A stretch of DNA of 37,962 nt, from NCBI GenBank assembly GCA_009746045.1, contig RPFO01001663.1, positions 2,501 through 40,462 of the forward strand, read 5' to 3'. This document shows positions 21,842-32,236 of the stretch, piece after piece. Both the position numbers and the translations under genes were made by a program. Under the pieces are notes generated by a model, which did not search any database, was not told the origin of the DNA, and was given only the letters and a program-made list of their open reading frames with translations. Each line of letters begins with the position of its first letter. The first letter of the stretch is position 1. This DNA is from Mesostigma viride (lineage: Eukaryota; Streptophyta; Mesostigmatophyceae; Mesostigmatales; Mesostigmataceae).

Positions 21842-23410
21842 TCCAGCCTTCAGACCATGAAAATAGACCACCCACAAAAATTGGGCTCATTCTGAGCTCA
21901 AATGGTGACATGTGACAGCATACATGTGCAGTTTTTTCGTCATTTTCCCCCTTTTCTTACATGAAACAAATATGAATAGTGAACAAATGAACTCATATCA
22001 GGCTGGATTCTTGCAGGCAGCATTTATACCATGAAAATAGACCACCCACAAAAATTGGGCTCATTCTGAGCTCAAATGGTGACATGTGACAGCATACATG
22101 TGCAGTTTTTCGTCATTTTCCCCCTTTTCTTACATGAAACAAATATGAATAGTGAACAAATGAACTCATATCAGGCTGGATTCTTGCAGGCAGCATTTAT
22201 ACCATGAAAATAGACCACCCACAAAAATTGGGCTCATTCTGAGCTCAAATGGTGACATGTGACAGCATACATGTGCAGTTTTTCGTCATTTTCCCCCTTT
22301 TCTTACATGAAACAAATATGAACAGTGGACAAATGAACTCGTATCAGGCTGGGTTCTTGCAGGCAGCATCTAGACCATGAAAATAGACCACCCACAAAAA
22401 TTGGGCTCATTCTGAGCTCAAATGGTGACATTTGACCGCATACATGTGCAGTTTTTCGTCATTTTCCCCCTTTTCTTACATGAAACAAATATGAATAGTG
22501 AACAAATGAACTCATATCAGGCTGGATTCTTGCAGGCAGCATCTAGACCATGAAAATAGACCACCCACAAAAATTGGGCTCATTCTGAGCTCAAATGGTG
22601 ACATGTGACAGCATACATGTGCAGTTTTTCGTCATTTTCCCCCTTTTCTTACATGAAACAAATATGAACAGTGAACAAATGAACTCATATCAGGCTGGGT
22701 TCTTGCAGGCAGCATCTAGACCATGAAAATAGACCACCCACAAAAATTGGGCTCATTCTGAGCTCAAATGGTGACATTTGACCGCATACATGTGCAGTTT
22801 TTCGTCATTTTCCCCCTTTTCTTACATGAAACAAATATGAATAGTGAACAAATGAACTCATATCAGGCTGGATTCTTGCAGGCAGCATCTAGACCATGAA
22901 AATAGACCACCCACAAAAATTGGGCTCATTCTGAGCTCAGATGGTGACATTTGACCGCATACATGTGCAGTTTTTCGTCATTTTCCCCCTTTTCTTACAT
23001 GAAACAAATATGAACAGTGAACAAATGAACTCATTTCAGGCTGGATTCTTGCAGGCAGCATCTAGACCATAAAAATAGACCACCCACAAAAATTGGGCTC
23101 ATTCTGAGCTCAAATGGTGACACGTGACAGCATACATGTGCAGTTTTTTGTCATTTTCTCGGTTATCTTACATGAAACAAATATGAATATTGAACAAATG
23201 AACTCAGATCAGGCTGGAAACTTGTAAGCAGCATGTAGACCATCAAAATAGACTGTTTACAGCTCAAAAGGTGACAAATGAAAGGAAAACAATGCAGTTT
23301 GATGCCATTGCCACTGTTCTCTTGAATAAAACATTTTTGTGCGACCAAATGAACTCGATCGATCATGTCAGGCTGGAAACTTGCAAGCATCAACTGAATC
23401 ATGAAACTTC
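21842..23410 (+). repeat. Left subterminal array of a 173-bp repeat, 8 copies plus a worn ninth
   Basis: The ATGAAAATAG landmark recurs at 21857, 22031, 22204, 22377, 22550, 22723, 22896 and (changed) 23069, a spacing of 173-174 bp. Outer copies are almost identical; the innermost (from about 23160) is clearly diverged. Same family as 26290-28296, opposite orientation. Confidence 0.95.
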
Positions 23411-23537
23411 ATGATTCAATCTGAGATGAAATGGGATGGCACAAGAGCAACCCAGGCCATCGACAAGGCACATGTCTCGGCTGCCAGTGGCACGCCACGT
23501 ACTCTTTCAGTCCAGCATGAATATACACTGTTTCCGG

Positions 23538-23733
23538 CCCCACCGTCTAGGTCATCTAGTCGCTCCACACGTAAGCCAGCCATAATTTCAATGCACAAGG
23601 ATACACATTTCCATCACCATTCATCTTCATCATCCTGAACGACTCGAAAACGCGGAAAAGATAACGGCAGGCTCGAGCTACCATGGTCCGGATTCTCCCG
23701 ATTTCTGGCCTGCGCTGGTTGTCTCTTTGATAC
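23538..23733 (-). repeat. Inverted copy of the 210-bp head of the 14184 unit
   Basis: About 95% identical to 14190-14395 in opposite orientation, with a small deletion at the ATTCATGG position. Sequence on both sides differs from the 14-kb copy, so only the head is shared. Confidence 0.85.
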
Positions 23734-23806
23734 AATAAGTACTAAGACATCACCTTCTACTAGAAGCACTGGCTCACTTAATAATACATCAGAAACTAGT
23801 ATAAGC

Positions 23807-24450
23807 TTAGCTGGTAAACCAGTCATTGCTCATAGTCCAGTCATTGGAGAAGTTTGGCCACTGCTGCAATGGGCGGCCGACACCATAGTTGGGCGGAGCT
23901 GACACGGATGATGGCACCCACGTGGTCACCGGGCGCCATCGTGGCACGGGCGTCGTGTTCCCAGACATGGCCAGTGTCGCAATTGAGTTGAGCGCAGCCA
24001 CCGCCACAGAGACCGTGCCAGAGAAGGGGTCAATGGATGGGAGCCGGCGTCCACCAACCTGCACACCACCACCCAGCACATCAAGCCAGCATGCCTTAGG
24101 GCACGGTATATGAAGGAATAATCAACAAACCAAACAAATGGTCGCCATGCCAAGGGCCGGGGGGGAGTGCCGAGCTCATGATGACCGTTCGAACCCGAAG
24201 CTTGGAGATTGGCAACTTTCACGCCACCGGGGTCACGGCATCCTGGGCACCACCACTCCTCCCCATTTTTATTCCCGTCAATTGCCTTGACGCAGATTGC
24301 GTGAGCAAATAGGTTGCAGCTTTCACCATTTCGGCCCCGACAGTTGTTGTCTGCCCCATCGGCATGGCCTAAGAGGCAAACACCCGCAGTTTGTCCATAA
24401 CACAGTCGTTCTGCCCGCAGCCTCTCTGTTTCACTCAGATACTCCGCCAT
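23807..24450 (-). CDS. PHD-finger-like protein, two exons
   Basis: PHD fingers usually read histone tail marks. Exon 1 (24450-24223, 76 codons) starts at MAEYLSETERL and contains cysteines at 17, 25, 37, 45, then H50-x2-C53 and WWC68PGC71, which fits the second half of a PHD finger well; the first half has unusual spacing. A GTGAAA donor at 24222 and a GTGTGCAG acceptor at 24059 give a 164-bp phase-0 intron. Exon 2 (24058-23807) then adds about 83 residues rich in Thr, Val and Pro. Reading through the intron is possible but gives an unlikely tail. The gene diverges from the Tudor-like gene across the 109-bp array. Confidence 0.55.
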
Positions 24451-24690
24451 ATCCCCTACAATTTAGCGGACGACGAACTTCATCGTCGACGACGTCATAG
24501 GCTGGCACGTTCTCGTTGTGTTCGTGCGCGCATGCCCTGCAGTGTTTTCTTGGCAGACTAGTGCACGCACCTCCACCCGCGCGCGCGCAAACACGGCGGT
24601 CAGTGTGCTTTGTTCATTCAAAAATCATGGGCATTCATTGACAATCCTCGAGGTTCGTGCAGTCTGAATTTCGTACAACGGTAGTATGAA

Positions 24691-25344
24691 GTTCAGACTG
24701 GACGGGCAGTCTCGGGGCTTCGATGAGTGAATTCCAGTGAATGCAAGATGAATTGCCGAGACCGACCTGTTAGCAAGGAAATTCAAGTCCTTTTCGTATG
24801 TTCAGACTGGACGGGCAGTCTCGGGGCTTCGATGAGTGAATTCCAGTGAATGCAAGATGAATTGCCGAGACCGACCTGTTAGCAAGGAAATTCAAGTCCT
24901 TTTCGTATGTTCAGACTGGACGGGCAGTCTCGGGGCTTCGATGAGTGAATTCCAGTGAATGCAAGATGAATTGCCGAGACCGACCTGTTAGCAAGGAAAT
25001 TCAAGTCCTTTTCGTATGTTCAGACTGGACGGGCAGTCTCGGGGCTTCGATGAGTGAATTCCAGTGAATGCAAGATGAATTGCCGAGACCGACCTGTTAG
25101 CAAGGAAATTCAAGTCCTTTTCGTATGTTCAGACTGGACGGGCAGTCTCGGGGCTTCGATGAGTGAATTCCAGTGAATGCAAGATGAATTGCCGAGACCG
25201 ACCTGTTAGCAAGGAAATTCAAGTCCTTTTCGTATGTTCAGACTGGACGGGCAGTCTCGGGGCTTCGATGAATGAATTCCAGTGAATGCAAGATGAATTG
25301 CCGAGACCGACCTGTTAGCAAGGAAATTCAAGTCCTTTTCGTAT
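24691..25344 (+). repeat. Six tandem 109-bp repeats between divergent genes
   Basis: Units start at 24691, 24800, 24909, 25018, 25127 and 25236 and are nearly identical; the last has one G-to-A change (GATGAATGAA). Each contains GTCTCGG and, about 45 bp later, CCGAGAC, a possible 7-bp stem. The array fills most of the 950-bp gap between the two start codons (24450 and 25401). It may act as a bidirectional promoter or as element-specific binding sites. Confidence 0.95.
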
Positions 25345-25400
25345 GTGCGCGAAACATGAGGGGTGGGAAAACGGAATAAGCACAGAAAACGGAATCAGCG

Positions 25401-25691
25401 ATGGCGGAGAAGACGGCGATGGCACTTTTCAAATCGCATGTCATGGACGTGCACGAGCCGGAATGGTTGGTGGGGACCCCGGTATGCAAGATATTTTCAG
25501 GCCCAAACTCAGGGGAGAAGCGGTATCATGCCCATGTGACGGCGTTTAATAAGGAGCACAACATGGTCCATGTGCTCTACACAGACGGGGACGATGAAAT
25601 AGTAGGGTTAGATGAGGTGCGAGCTGCGCTTTGCGCATGCCCAGGTGTAGAGTTACCCAATCTGCCACCCGACTCGACTGCGCGAGGTTAG
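25401..25691 (+). CDS. Tudor-like domain protein, about 96 aa
   Basis: Starts MAEKTAMALFKSHV. The core WLVGTPVCKIFSG, RYHAHVTAFNK, MVHVLYTDGDDEIV and LDEVRAAL follows the pattern of Tudor-type modules of plant and algal chromatin proteins (barrel with a Y-x-DGD-x-E strand). Stop at 25691. In another frame just downstream (25704-25820) is a basic stretch ending in KRRPPHIIDDSDSD and a stop, which looks like a natural C-terminus; a frameshift or tiny intron near 25686-25703 could connect it. The Tudor call is from pattern only. Confidence 0.5.
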   Translation: MAEKTAMALFKSHVMDVHEPEWLVGTPVCKIFSGPNSGEKRYHAHVTAFNKEHNMVHVLYTDGDDEIVGLDEVRAALCACPGVELPNLPPDSTARG

Positions 25692-25852
25692 GCGGAGATA
25701 GTAGAGTGCGTTCGGATCGAAGCAGGTCGCACACCGGGGCACGGCTAGCAAGCAAGCGAAGGCGACCCCGCGCCACAAGCGCCGCCCTCCCCACATAATT
25801 GATGACTCAGACTCAGACTAGCCTTATTGATGTGAGTTTAAATTTTTCAGTT

Positions 25853-25966
25853 TTAGATCCCAGCGTGCAACATACAGGGATGAAAAGCACTTTAACATGT
25901 ATTATTGTGCTCTGCGACTCCCCAATAGGAGCGCGTGTTTTATCAATGAATTATTTAATTAATAAT
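25853..25966 (+). mobile_element. Very short truncated retroposon tail inside the DNA element
   Basis: Target duplication TTTTTCAGTT (25843-25852 and 25967-25976) frames 114 bp. These resemble the last part of the TTAA-tailed retroposon 3' UTR at 35170-35233: GGGATGAAAAGCACTT, then hairpin CTCC-CCAATA-GGAG (25918-25931), then an A/T tail. It therefore post-dates the DNA element's cargo region. Confidence 0.75.
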
Positions 25967-26086
25967 TTTTTCAGTTGGAAATGACGTCAAAACTGGGCTG
26001 AGTTTAAATGTTACTTATATATATATACTGTCCTGAGCCAGTAGACATCGCGCCTTACGCGGATCCGCGCTTTTTACGTTTCAGTT

Positions 26087-26284
26087 CAGACAACTGGTCT
26101 CAGACATGCACGGGGCTCGGCGTGCCATGCTTCCACGTTTGTTGTCTCTTTTCAGACAACTGGTCTCAGACATGCACGGGGCTCGGCGTGCCATGCTGCC
26201 ACGTTTGTTGTCTCTTTTCAGACAACTGGTCTCAGACATGCACGGGGCTCAGCGTGCCAATGCTTCAGTCCACGTTTGTTGTCT
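26087..26284 (+). repeat. Three tandem 66-bp repeats
   Basis: CAGACAACTGGTCTCAGACA recurs at 26087, 26153 and 26219. The third unit has a few changes and three extra bases. It borders the inner end of the right 173-bp array. Confidence 0.9.
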
Positions 26285-26289
26285 CTTTT

Positions 26290-28296
26290 CATATACTGTC
26301 ACATGTCACCATTTGAGCTCAGATCGAATGAGCCCAATTTTTGTAGGTGGTCTAGTATTATGGTTTAAATGTTGCTTGCAAGAATCCAGCTTGATATGAG
26401 TTCATTTGGTCATGATTCCTATTTGTTTCATGTAAGAAACCGGTGCAAATGGCGTAAAACTGCATATTCATACTGTCACATGTCACCATTTGAGCTCATA
26501 ATGAGCCCAATTTTTGTAGGTGGTGTAGTATTATGGTTTAAATGTAGCTTGCAAGAATCCAGCTGGATATGAGTTCATTGGTTCATGATTCCTATTTGTT
26601 TCATGTAAGAAACCGGTGCAAATGACAAAAGGTTGCATATTTATACTGTCACATGTCACCATTTGAGCTCATAATGAGCCCAATTTTTGTAGGTGGTCTA
26701 GTATTATGGTTTAAATGTAGCTTGCAAGAATCCAGCTCGATATGAGCTCATTTGGTCATGATTCCTATTTATTTCGTGTAAGAAAACGATGAAAATGGCG
26801 TAAAACTGCATATTTATACTGTCACATGTCACCATTTGAGCTCATAATGAGCCCAATTTTTGTAGGTGGTGTAGTATTATGGTTTAAATGTTGCTTGCAA
26901 GAATCCTGGCAGCTCGATATGAGTTCATTTGGTCATGATTCCTATTTGTTTCATGTAAGAAAAGGGGGAAAATGACGAAAAACTGCACATGTATGCTGTC
27001 ACATGTCACCATTTGAGCTCAGAATGAGCCCAATTTTTGTGGGTGGTCTATTTTCATGGTCTAGATGCTGCTTGCAAGAATCCAGCCTGAATGAGTTCAT
27101 TTGTTCACTATTCATATTTGTTTCATGTAAGAAAAGGGGGAAAATGACGAAAAACTGCACATGTATGCTGTCACATGTCACCATTTGAGCTCATAATGAG
27201 CCCAATTTTTGTGGGTGGTCTATTTTCATGGTATAAATGCTGCCTGCAAGAATCCAGCCTGATATGAGTTCATTTGTTCACTATTCATATTTGTTTCATG
27301 TCAGAAAAGGGGGAAAATGACGAAAAACTGCACATGTATGCTGTCACATGTCACCATTTGAGCTCAGAATGAGCCCAATTTTTGTGGGTGGTCTATTTTC
27401 ATGGTCTAGATGCTGCTTGCAAGAATCCAGCCTGAAATGAGTTCATTTGTTCACTATTCATATTTGTTTCATGTCAGAAAAGGGGGAAAATGACGAAAAA
27501 CTGCACATGTATGCTGTCACATGTCACCATTTGAGCTCAGAATGAGCCCAATTTTTGTGGGTGGTCTATTTTCATGGTCTACATGCTGCCTGCAAGAATC
27601 CAGCCTGAAATGAGTTCATTTGTTCACTATTCATATTTGTTTCATGTCAGAAAAGGGGGAAAATGACGAAAAACTGCACATGTATGCTGTCACATGTCAC
27701 CATTTGAGCTCAGAATGAGCCCAATTTTTGTGGGTGGTCTATTTTCATGGTCTAGATGCTGCCTGCAAGAATCCAGCCTGAAATGAGTTCATTTGTCCAC
27801 TATTCATATTTGTTTCATGTAAGAAAAGGGGGAAAATGACGAAAAACTGCACATGTATGCTGTCACATGTCACCATTTGAGCTCAGAATGAGCCCAATTT
27901 TTGTGGGTGGTCTATTTTCATGGTCTACATGCTGCCTGCAAGAATCCAGCCTGAAATGAGTTCATTTGTCCACTATTCATATTTGTTTCATGTAAGAAAA
28001 GGGGGAAAATGACGAAAAACTGCACATGTATGCTGTCACATGTCACCATTTGAGCTCAGAATGAGCCCAATTTTTGTGGGTGGTCTATTTTCATGGTCTA
28101 GATGCTGCCTGCAAGAATCCAGCCTGAAATGAGTTCATTTGTCCAGTATTCATATTTGTTTCATGTAAGTAAAGGGGGGAAATGACGAAAAACTGCACAT
28201 GTATGCTGTCACATGTCACCATTTGAGCTCAGAATGAGCCCAATTTTCGTGGGTGGTCTATTTTCATGGTCTACATGCTGCCTGCAACAGTCCAGC
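26290..28296 (-). repeat. Right subterminal array of the 173-bp repeat, 12 copies
   Basis: GTCACATGTCACC recurs at 26298, 26475, 26648, 26821, 26998, 27170, 27343, 27516, 27689, 27862, 28035 and 28208. The outer eight copies are nearly identical, and the inner four are diverged (GTAGTATTATGGTTTAAATG in place of the outer form). Orientation is opposite to the left array, so the two could pair over more than a kilobase. Confidence 0.95.
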
Positions 28297-28348
28297 TTTA
28301 GGTACCCTCAGATCTGAAAGATTTTTTTTTTACTCATTTGAAGACTTG

Positions 28349-28379
28349 TGAAATTGAGCAAACACCTATGAATCCCCTC
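28349..28379 (-). repeat. Right terminal inverted repeat, 31 bp
   Basis: Reverse complement begins GAGGGGATTCATAGGTG, matching the left end with one mismatch, followed outside by TTT and the LINE reading frame. Confidence 0.85.
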
Positions 28380-28382
28380 TTT

Positions 28383-29040
28383 ACCGTTACCTGTCGGGAA
28401 GCCCCGAATGCGAGGATCGTTCTGGTGTAGCCAGTAGAGTCCTGCGTGGGCCAAGAGAAATAGAATAGGGGACATGCAATCTCCTTGTGGTAGCGATCGT
28501 GAGCTAGCGCCGGTCGCTGACTTGTGTCCGTCTATTAGTAAATACCAAGCCAGGGATTTGATCATACCCATAATGACGGTCATGAGTTGTGGGCCAAATC
28601 CTAGTGCGGTTAGAATGTGTTCTAGGTATTCCCAGCACATACGGTCAAAGGCTTTTTCAAAATCCCAAAACAATATGAAACCCTCTATATCGTCGCGCCA
28701 GGCTTTTTCCACAATGTCCATGATGAGGGTAATGCTGTCGTTGATGTGGAGATTGGCCCTAAAGCCCACTTGCTCCGGACCAATGAGGAAGTCTAGGACG
28801 GTGTATAAGCGTCGTTGGATTATTTTACTGATGATTTTGTACGCTACCGTAAGGAGACGGATTGGGCGGTAGTTTTTCCATAGAGTCTTGTCTCCTTTTT
28901 TGTACAGTAAGATAAGCGCAGATTCAGCCCATCTGCCGCTCACCTTACCGTGCCGCCAAATTTCAAGAATACATTCGTAGAAATCTATGTGTAGAAGGGA
29001 CCAGAACGTTTTCCAGAATTCAATAGGCAGACCGTCGACC
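28383..29040 (-). pseudogene. LINE reverse transcriptase, fingers and first palm motifs
   Basis: Motifs in order: NYRPIRLLTVAYKIISKII, EQVGFRANLHINDSI, FILFWDFEKAFDRM with the first catalytic Asp, and LPQGDCMSPILFLL. The segment stops at the edge of the DNA element: the host frame ends at Gly-Asn-Gly-Lys, where the TTT/AAA target duplication sits. The rest of the palm with YVDD is 6.6 kb away at 21743. Confidence 0.88.
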
Positions 29041-29929
29041 CCGGGGCGCTACCGGTTTTGATGTGTTCCATAGCTGTTGTGGCCTCTTCCATGGAGGGGA
29101 TTTGATCGAGTTCCTGCTGTTGAGCTGGTGTAAGGCGACGGGGAATGGCATGTAGGATTTTTTGCATGGCTGCAGATGAGTCAGGATGGGGTTCGTTTAG
29201 AAAGAGAGCTGAGTAGTAACGGTGACCACTCTGTAGTATGGAGGTGATGTCTCGGTGGCTGCCGTGTTCGTCTTGGATTTCCGTGATAGAGGAGTGAGCT
29301 TTAGGGGTAGGAATCAGAGCAAAGAACTCTTTGGTCATTCTCTCTCCTACCTGGTGCCACCACAGATTTTCTGAGTCTAGTGCTAATGTGTGACGCTCGA
29401 AACGTAGTTTGTCAAGTTCGGTCTGAGCTCTTTGAAGTTTTGTTAGTTCCGATTGATACAGGGTAGGCTTCACTTGGAGTTTATTCACTATGCGTTGGTA
29501 GTACCGATAGTCCTGTCCTTTCTGGCGGCGGATATTTTGTGAATACAGTTGGGAAAATTCTAGAATGTTAGCTAGGCCCTCCTGCATCCAGCTGCAACAG
29601 TCTGTGTAGCTACCCTTGCTGGCTCTCCACGACTGCCAGCGTGTCATGATCTCAAGGTAGTACTTATCGTCCGCGAGTAGGTGTTTGTTTAAGCGGGGAA
29701 TGCCGGGGCCCCGGGCGGGGTTGGTGTGATGGGCAAGGGTAACGATGAGTGGGTAGTGATCAGAAAAATTAACAGAACGGTCGACCGATGCGTAGCAAAC
29801 TAGGTCCGCCCATGCGGGTGTGATGTAGATTTTATCAAGACGACGAGTAGTGCGTACATTTAAACGTGTGGCCAGCCAAGTGGGCCCGTGGTCTCGTGAG
29901 CGGATGACATCCTGTAAGTTCAGGTCCAT
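28985..29929 (-). pseudogene. LINE endonuclease C-terminal part, linker and start of RT
   Basis: Continues the endonuclease with RRLDKIYIT and FSDHYPLIVTL (Ser-Asp-His). A 150-residue Gln/Leu-rich linker follows, then PSMEEATTAMEHIKTGSAPG, the usual entry to a LINE reverse transcriptase. A one-base shift in a C/G run near 29041 ends this frame; the next frame carries on with LPIEFW. Both frameshifts look like decay rather than programmed recoding, because no slippery site or overlap pattern repeats. Confidence 0.85.
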
Positions 29930-30627
29930 GATCTGTTTACTGAAGGCCGCTGTGCGTATAGGGGGTGTTCATCCAGGTCTATATTGAAATCGCCCATCAA
30001 CGCAATTTCGAACCCCTGTGAGATAAGGTCAGCGGCCATTTTGAAGAGGGAAGGGTAGAATGAGGCTTGATCCGTTGGCTCGGTTGGGGCATATACACTA
30101 ATAATGTATCCCTTATTTCCTGCCCATGTAATGGACTGCCGCGTCCAACGGCCCTGCCATCTAGCCTCCGCTGTGTCGGTAGCTATAGCCCAGTCCTGGC
30201 ATGTCAGCGTAGGGTTGGGAGGTTTACGGTATTGAATGAGGGCAGTGCCCCCTTGTGTACCGCGTGCCCATGCCCAACGGTGAACTGTCCTAGGTGCAAG
30301 TGCTCTAGCAGCTCTAAGGGCGGTGCGTGTGGCAGCTTCTTGGATTTTATGTTCCTGCAGTCCTATCCAAATTTCATGCGAGGGGCCCACGTAGCGCTCG
30401 AGCAAGTTGTGTAATGCATTTGCTAATTCTCGTGTGCGAGGTATTCGCTGTCCCTGCCCTGGTGTGTGTGACCCGTATGTGTTCAGCCCCCTGACATTCC
30501 ACGTTACCAGTGTTAGTTGACTCATGTCATTGCAGGGCTCCAGCGGACCAGGCCGGGTAGGTTCCGTGTAGGTCCCCATGGCGTGGTGAGATTGGACCTG
30601 CGAAAGGTGAAAGACACGGCACAACAT
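29920..30627 (-). pseudogene. LINE apurinic-type endonuclease, N-terminal part
   Basis: This domain nicks target DNA to prime reverse transcription. Visible motifs in order: LTLVTWNVRGLN, IGLQEHKI (catalytic Glu), YIISVYAPTEPTDQ, and IALMGDFNIDLDEHP (Asp-Phe-Asn). The likely start is the Met of MSQLTLVTW near 30525; an earlier Met at 30627 is possible. The frame shifts near 29930-29950, after which the domain continues in the next segment. Confidence 0.85.
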
Positions 30628-31054
30628 GCACAGGGCGTGGGCGTGAGATAGTCATTAAAAGAGAGACCTACTGTGCAGTGTGCTGTGAGCAGAACCAAAG
30701 CGATTGGAAAGGCTGCATTACACCCACGTTTGGGTAATGGCAGCAGGTATTGAGAAAAGTCGTTATGGAGGTGTCTTGGTGATAGCGGATCACCTGGTGT
30801 GGCGATAACTATTCCATAGTCATTGCGCCTGTGAAAGGGTAACCGAGGGTACAGGAGGTCACGCTCCAAGGAGACTACTCGCCCACCCAGGTGGAGGGGC
30901 CCAGGCCTAGTCCATCCTGCCGATGGGTTTTCGAATCCGAGCCGTGGCTCACTGACCGAATGCCATAGTGGGGTAGCCGTCACGAGAAACAGTGAGGCGA
31001 GGGGCGGACTTACGAATTTCGTAAGGCCTGCTCCTTCTGTTGACTGTTGGATAT

Positions 31055-31930
31055 GACCGGCGTGGGATTCCAACTAAACTGAACTGAACTGAAGTGAACT
31101 GGGCAAGACATCTGCAGACTGCATGACAGTATAGCGCGGCGCGGCGTGAGGACGGATGCCGACACAGTTTTTTGTGTAGGCATCCGTAGGCCCGTACATA
31201 GCTGGCATCCGGGGCATGGCAAGATGGGACGCCACATGGCATGATGCGGCATGCCGCGCCTGCTGTACAATATGGGGGCCCGAAATCTAGGGCTGGCGGC
31301 TGCATAAAAATTCGGCCCCTGGAATCTCCCCTATAGGGGCCGAAAAGATGGGGGCTAGCTAGAATTGGTGCCGGTAGCTGCACGGGCCCCTAGTATGGAA
31401 ATAGGGGCCAGACATTCTGGACCGGCGGCTGCAGGATCCGGCCCCTATTTGGCTTGGCTCAATGTCACCCCTCCTCTTGTGGCTGACAGAGCGCACTCAG
31501 CCATTTTTCACTTTGGCTGGCGCCGGGCGGCGCGGTAGGCCAAACCAGGGAGTACGATTTTAGGGGGGGATATGCCCCCCCCTACAGTACAGTGTACAGT
31601 AGCCGCAAGGTTGAGGTTGGACCGCGGGCCCGGCCATTTTGGGGGGGGCGGCTGCTGTGGTTTTGGGGACCGCGCCACCGCGGACCCTTGGCTGGATGCC
31701 ACCCCTGCCTGGGAACTCGTCAATGAGGCGGTTGGCGTGTCAACAAGGGGTGCCTCTCACTGGCTGCGGCATGCTGACTGCGCTGGGCACTGGCCAATGG
31801 CCAGGCCGCCGCATGCCGCCGCTCCACTCAGCAGTCTTTGGATAGACCTTGCTTACGTCAGCACGAGAATATGGGGGCGGAATTTAGGGGCGGAAAAGGG
31901 GCGGAAAATACACCCCTGCCCGGCGGCGGC
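31055..31930 (+). other. Upstream region of the EF-hand gene, no gene seen
   Basis: GC-rich with several palindromes. A strong hairpin lies at 31561-31584 (TAGGGGGGG, loop ATATGC, CCCCCCCTA). Short GAACT repeats near 31075-31092. Before the LINE inserted, this was continuous with sequence ending at 19360. Confidence 0.5.
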
Positions 31931-31938
31931 ATATAAAG
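31931..31938 (+). promoter_or_regulatory. TATA-box candidate
   Basis: ATATAAAG in a GC-rich setting, about 300 bp before the start codon of the EF-hand gene, leaving a 5' UTR of about 270 bases. Confidence 0.5.
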
Positions 31939-32236
31939 CGACTGACATATGTGACGCGACTGCGATCCAGAGTCCCGACTCCCGAGTCCAGACTCCCCAC
32001 TCGTCCCAGCGGGCTGCGAAGAAAAAGAGCCTTTGCGCCTTTGCGGGACCGGACCCAAGGTCGTTCCAACTCCCAACCTCCCGAGCTCTTTGCACCTGGC
32101 TAATTGTTGTCGTACGACAGGAGCGGTACAGGTGCGCCATACGTTGGCAGCGCTTCCATTACAGTATTGCTCTCCGCGAGGCCCTGTCGAGTCGCCAAAC
32201 CGAGTACAGTACAGTCTACCCGAACCCGAACCAGCC

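Larger units (their letters stand above)
21747..28379. mobile_element. 6,633-bp foldback-like DNA element with two cargo genes
   Basis: Both ends begin GAGGGGATTCATA when read inward; the terminal inverted repeat is 31 bp with one mismatch. A 3-bp target duplication TTT (21744-21746 and 28380-28382) is supported because removing the element and one TTT restores the LINE frame in phase. Inside each end is a long array of a 173-bp repeat, the two arrays inverted to each other. The centre holds divergent PHD-like and Tudor-like genes around a 6 x 109-bp array. I see no transposase, so it should be non-autonomous. TIR start and TSD length do not allow a safe superfamily call. Confidence 0.85.
19361..31035 (-). 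mobile_element. LINE with endonuclease and reverse transcriptase, interrupted by a DNA element
   Basis: Flanked by a perfect 19-bp target duplication TCTGTTGACTGTTGGATAT (19342-19360 and 31036-31054). In minus orientation it begins with a small palindrome (CTTACGAAATTCGTAAG) and ends in AATAAA about 20 bases before CCCCGAAA. Without the 6,633-bp insert and its 3-bp duplicate it is about 5.04 kb. One main open region is visible (endonuclease, RT, C-terminal zinc motif), with three frameshifts. About 400 bp lie 5' of the endonuclease, with no ORF1. Confidence 0.88.

Noticed and set aside
23926-24450. PHD-like protein as one uninterrupted 174-codon frame
   Set aside because: After residue 76 the frame becomes unlike a folded protein, while a standard intron joins a better second exon at 24058. 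Not proven without transcripts.
24691-25344. CRISPR-like regular repeats (109 bp), as well as the 173-bp arrays
   Set aside because: Units are directly adjacent with no unique spacers, and the setting is eukaryotic.
21747-28379. Calling the DNA element a KDZ, Zator, Harbinger or CACTA member
   Set aside because: The TSD is 3 bp but the TIR starts GAGGGG and no transposase is seen, so any superfamily name would be a guess.
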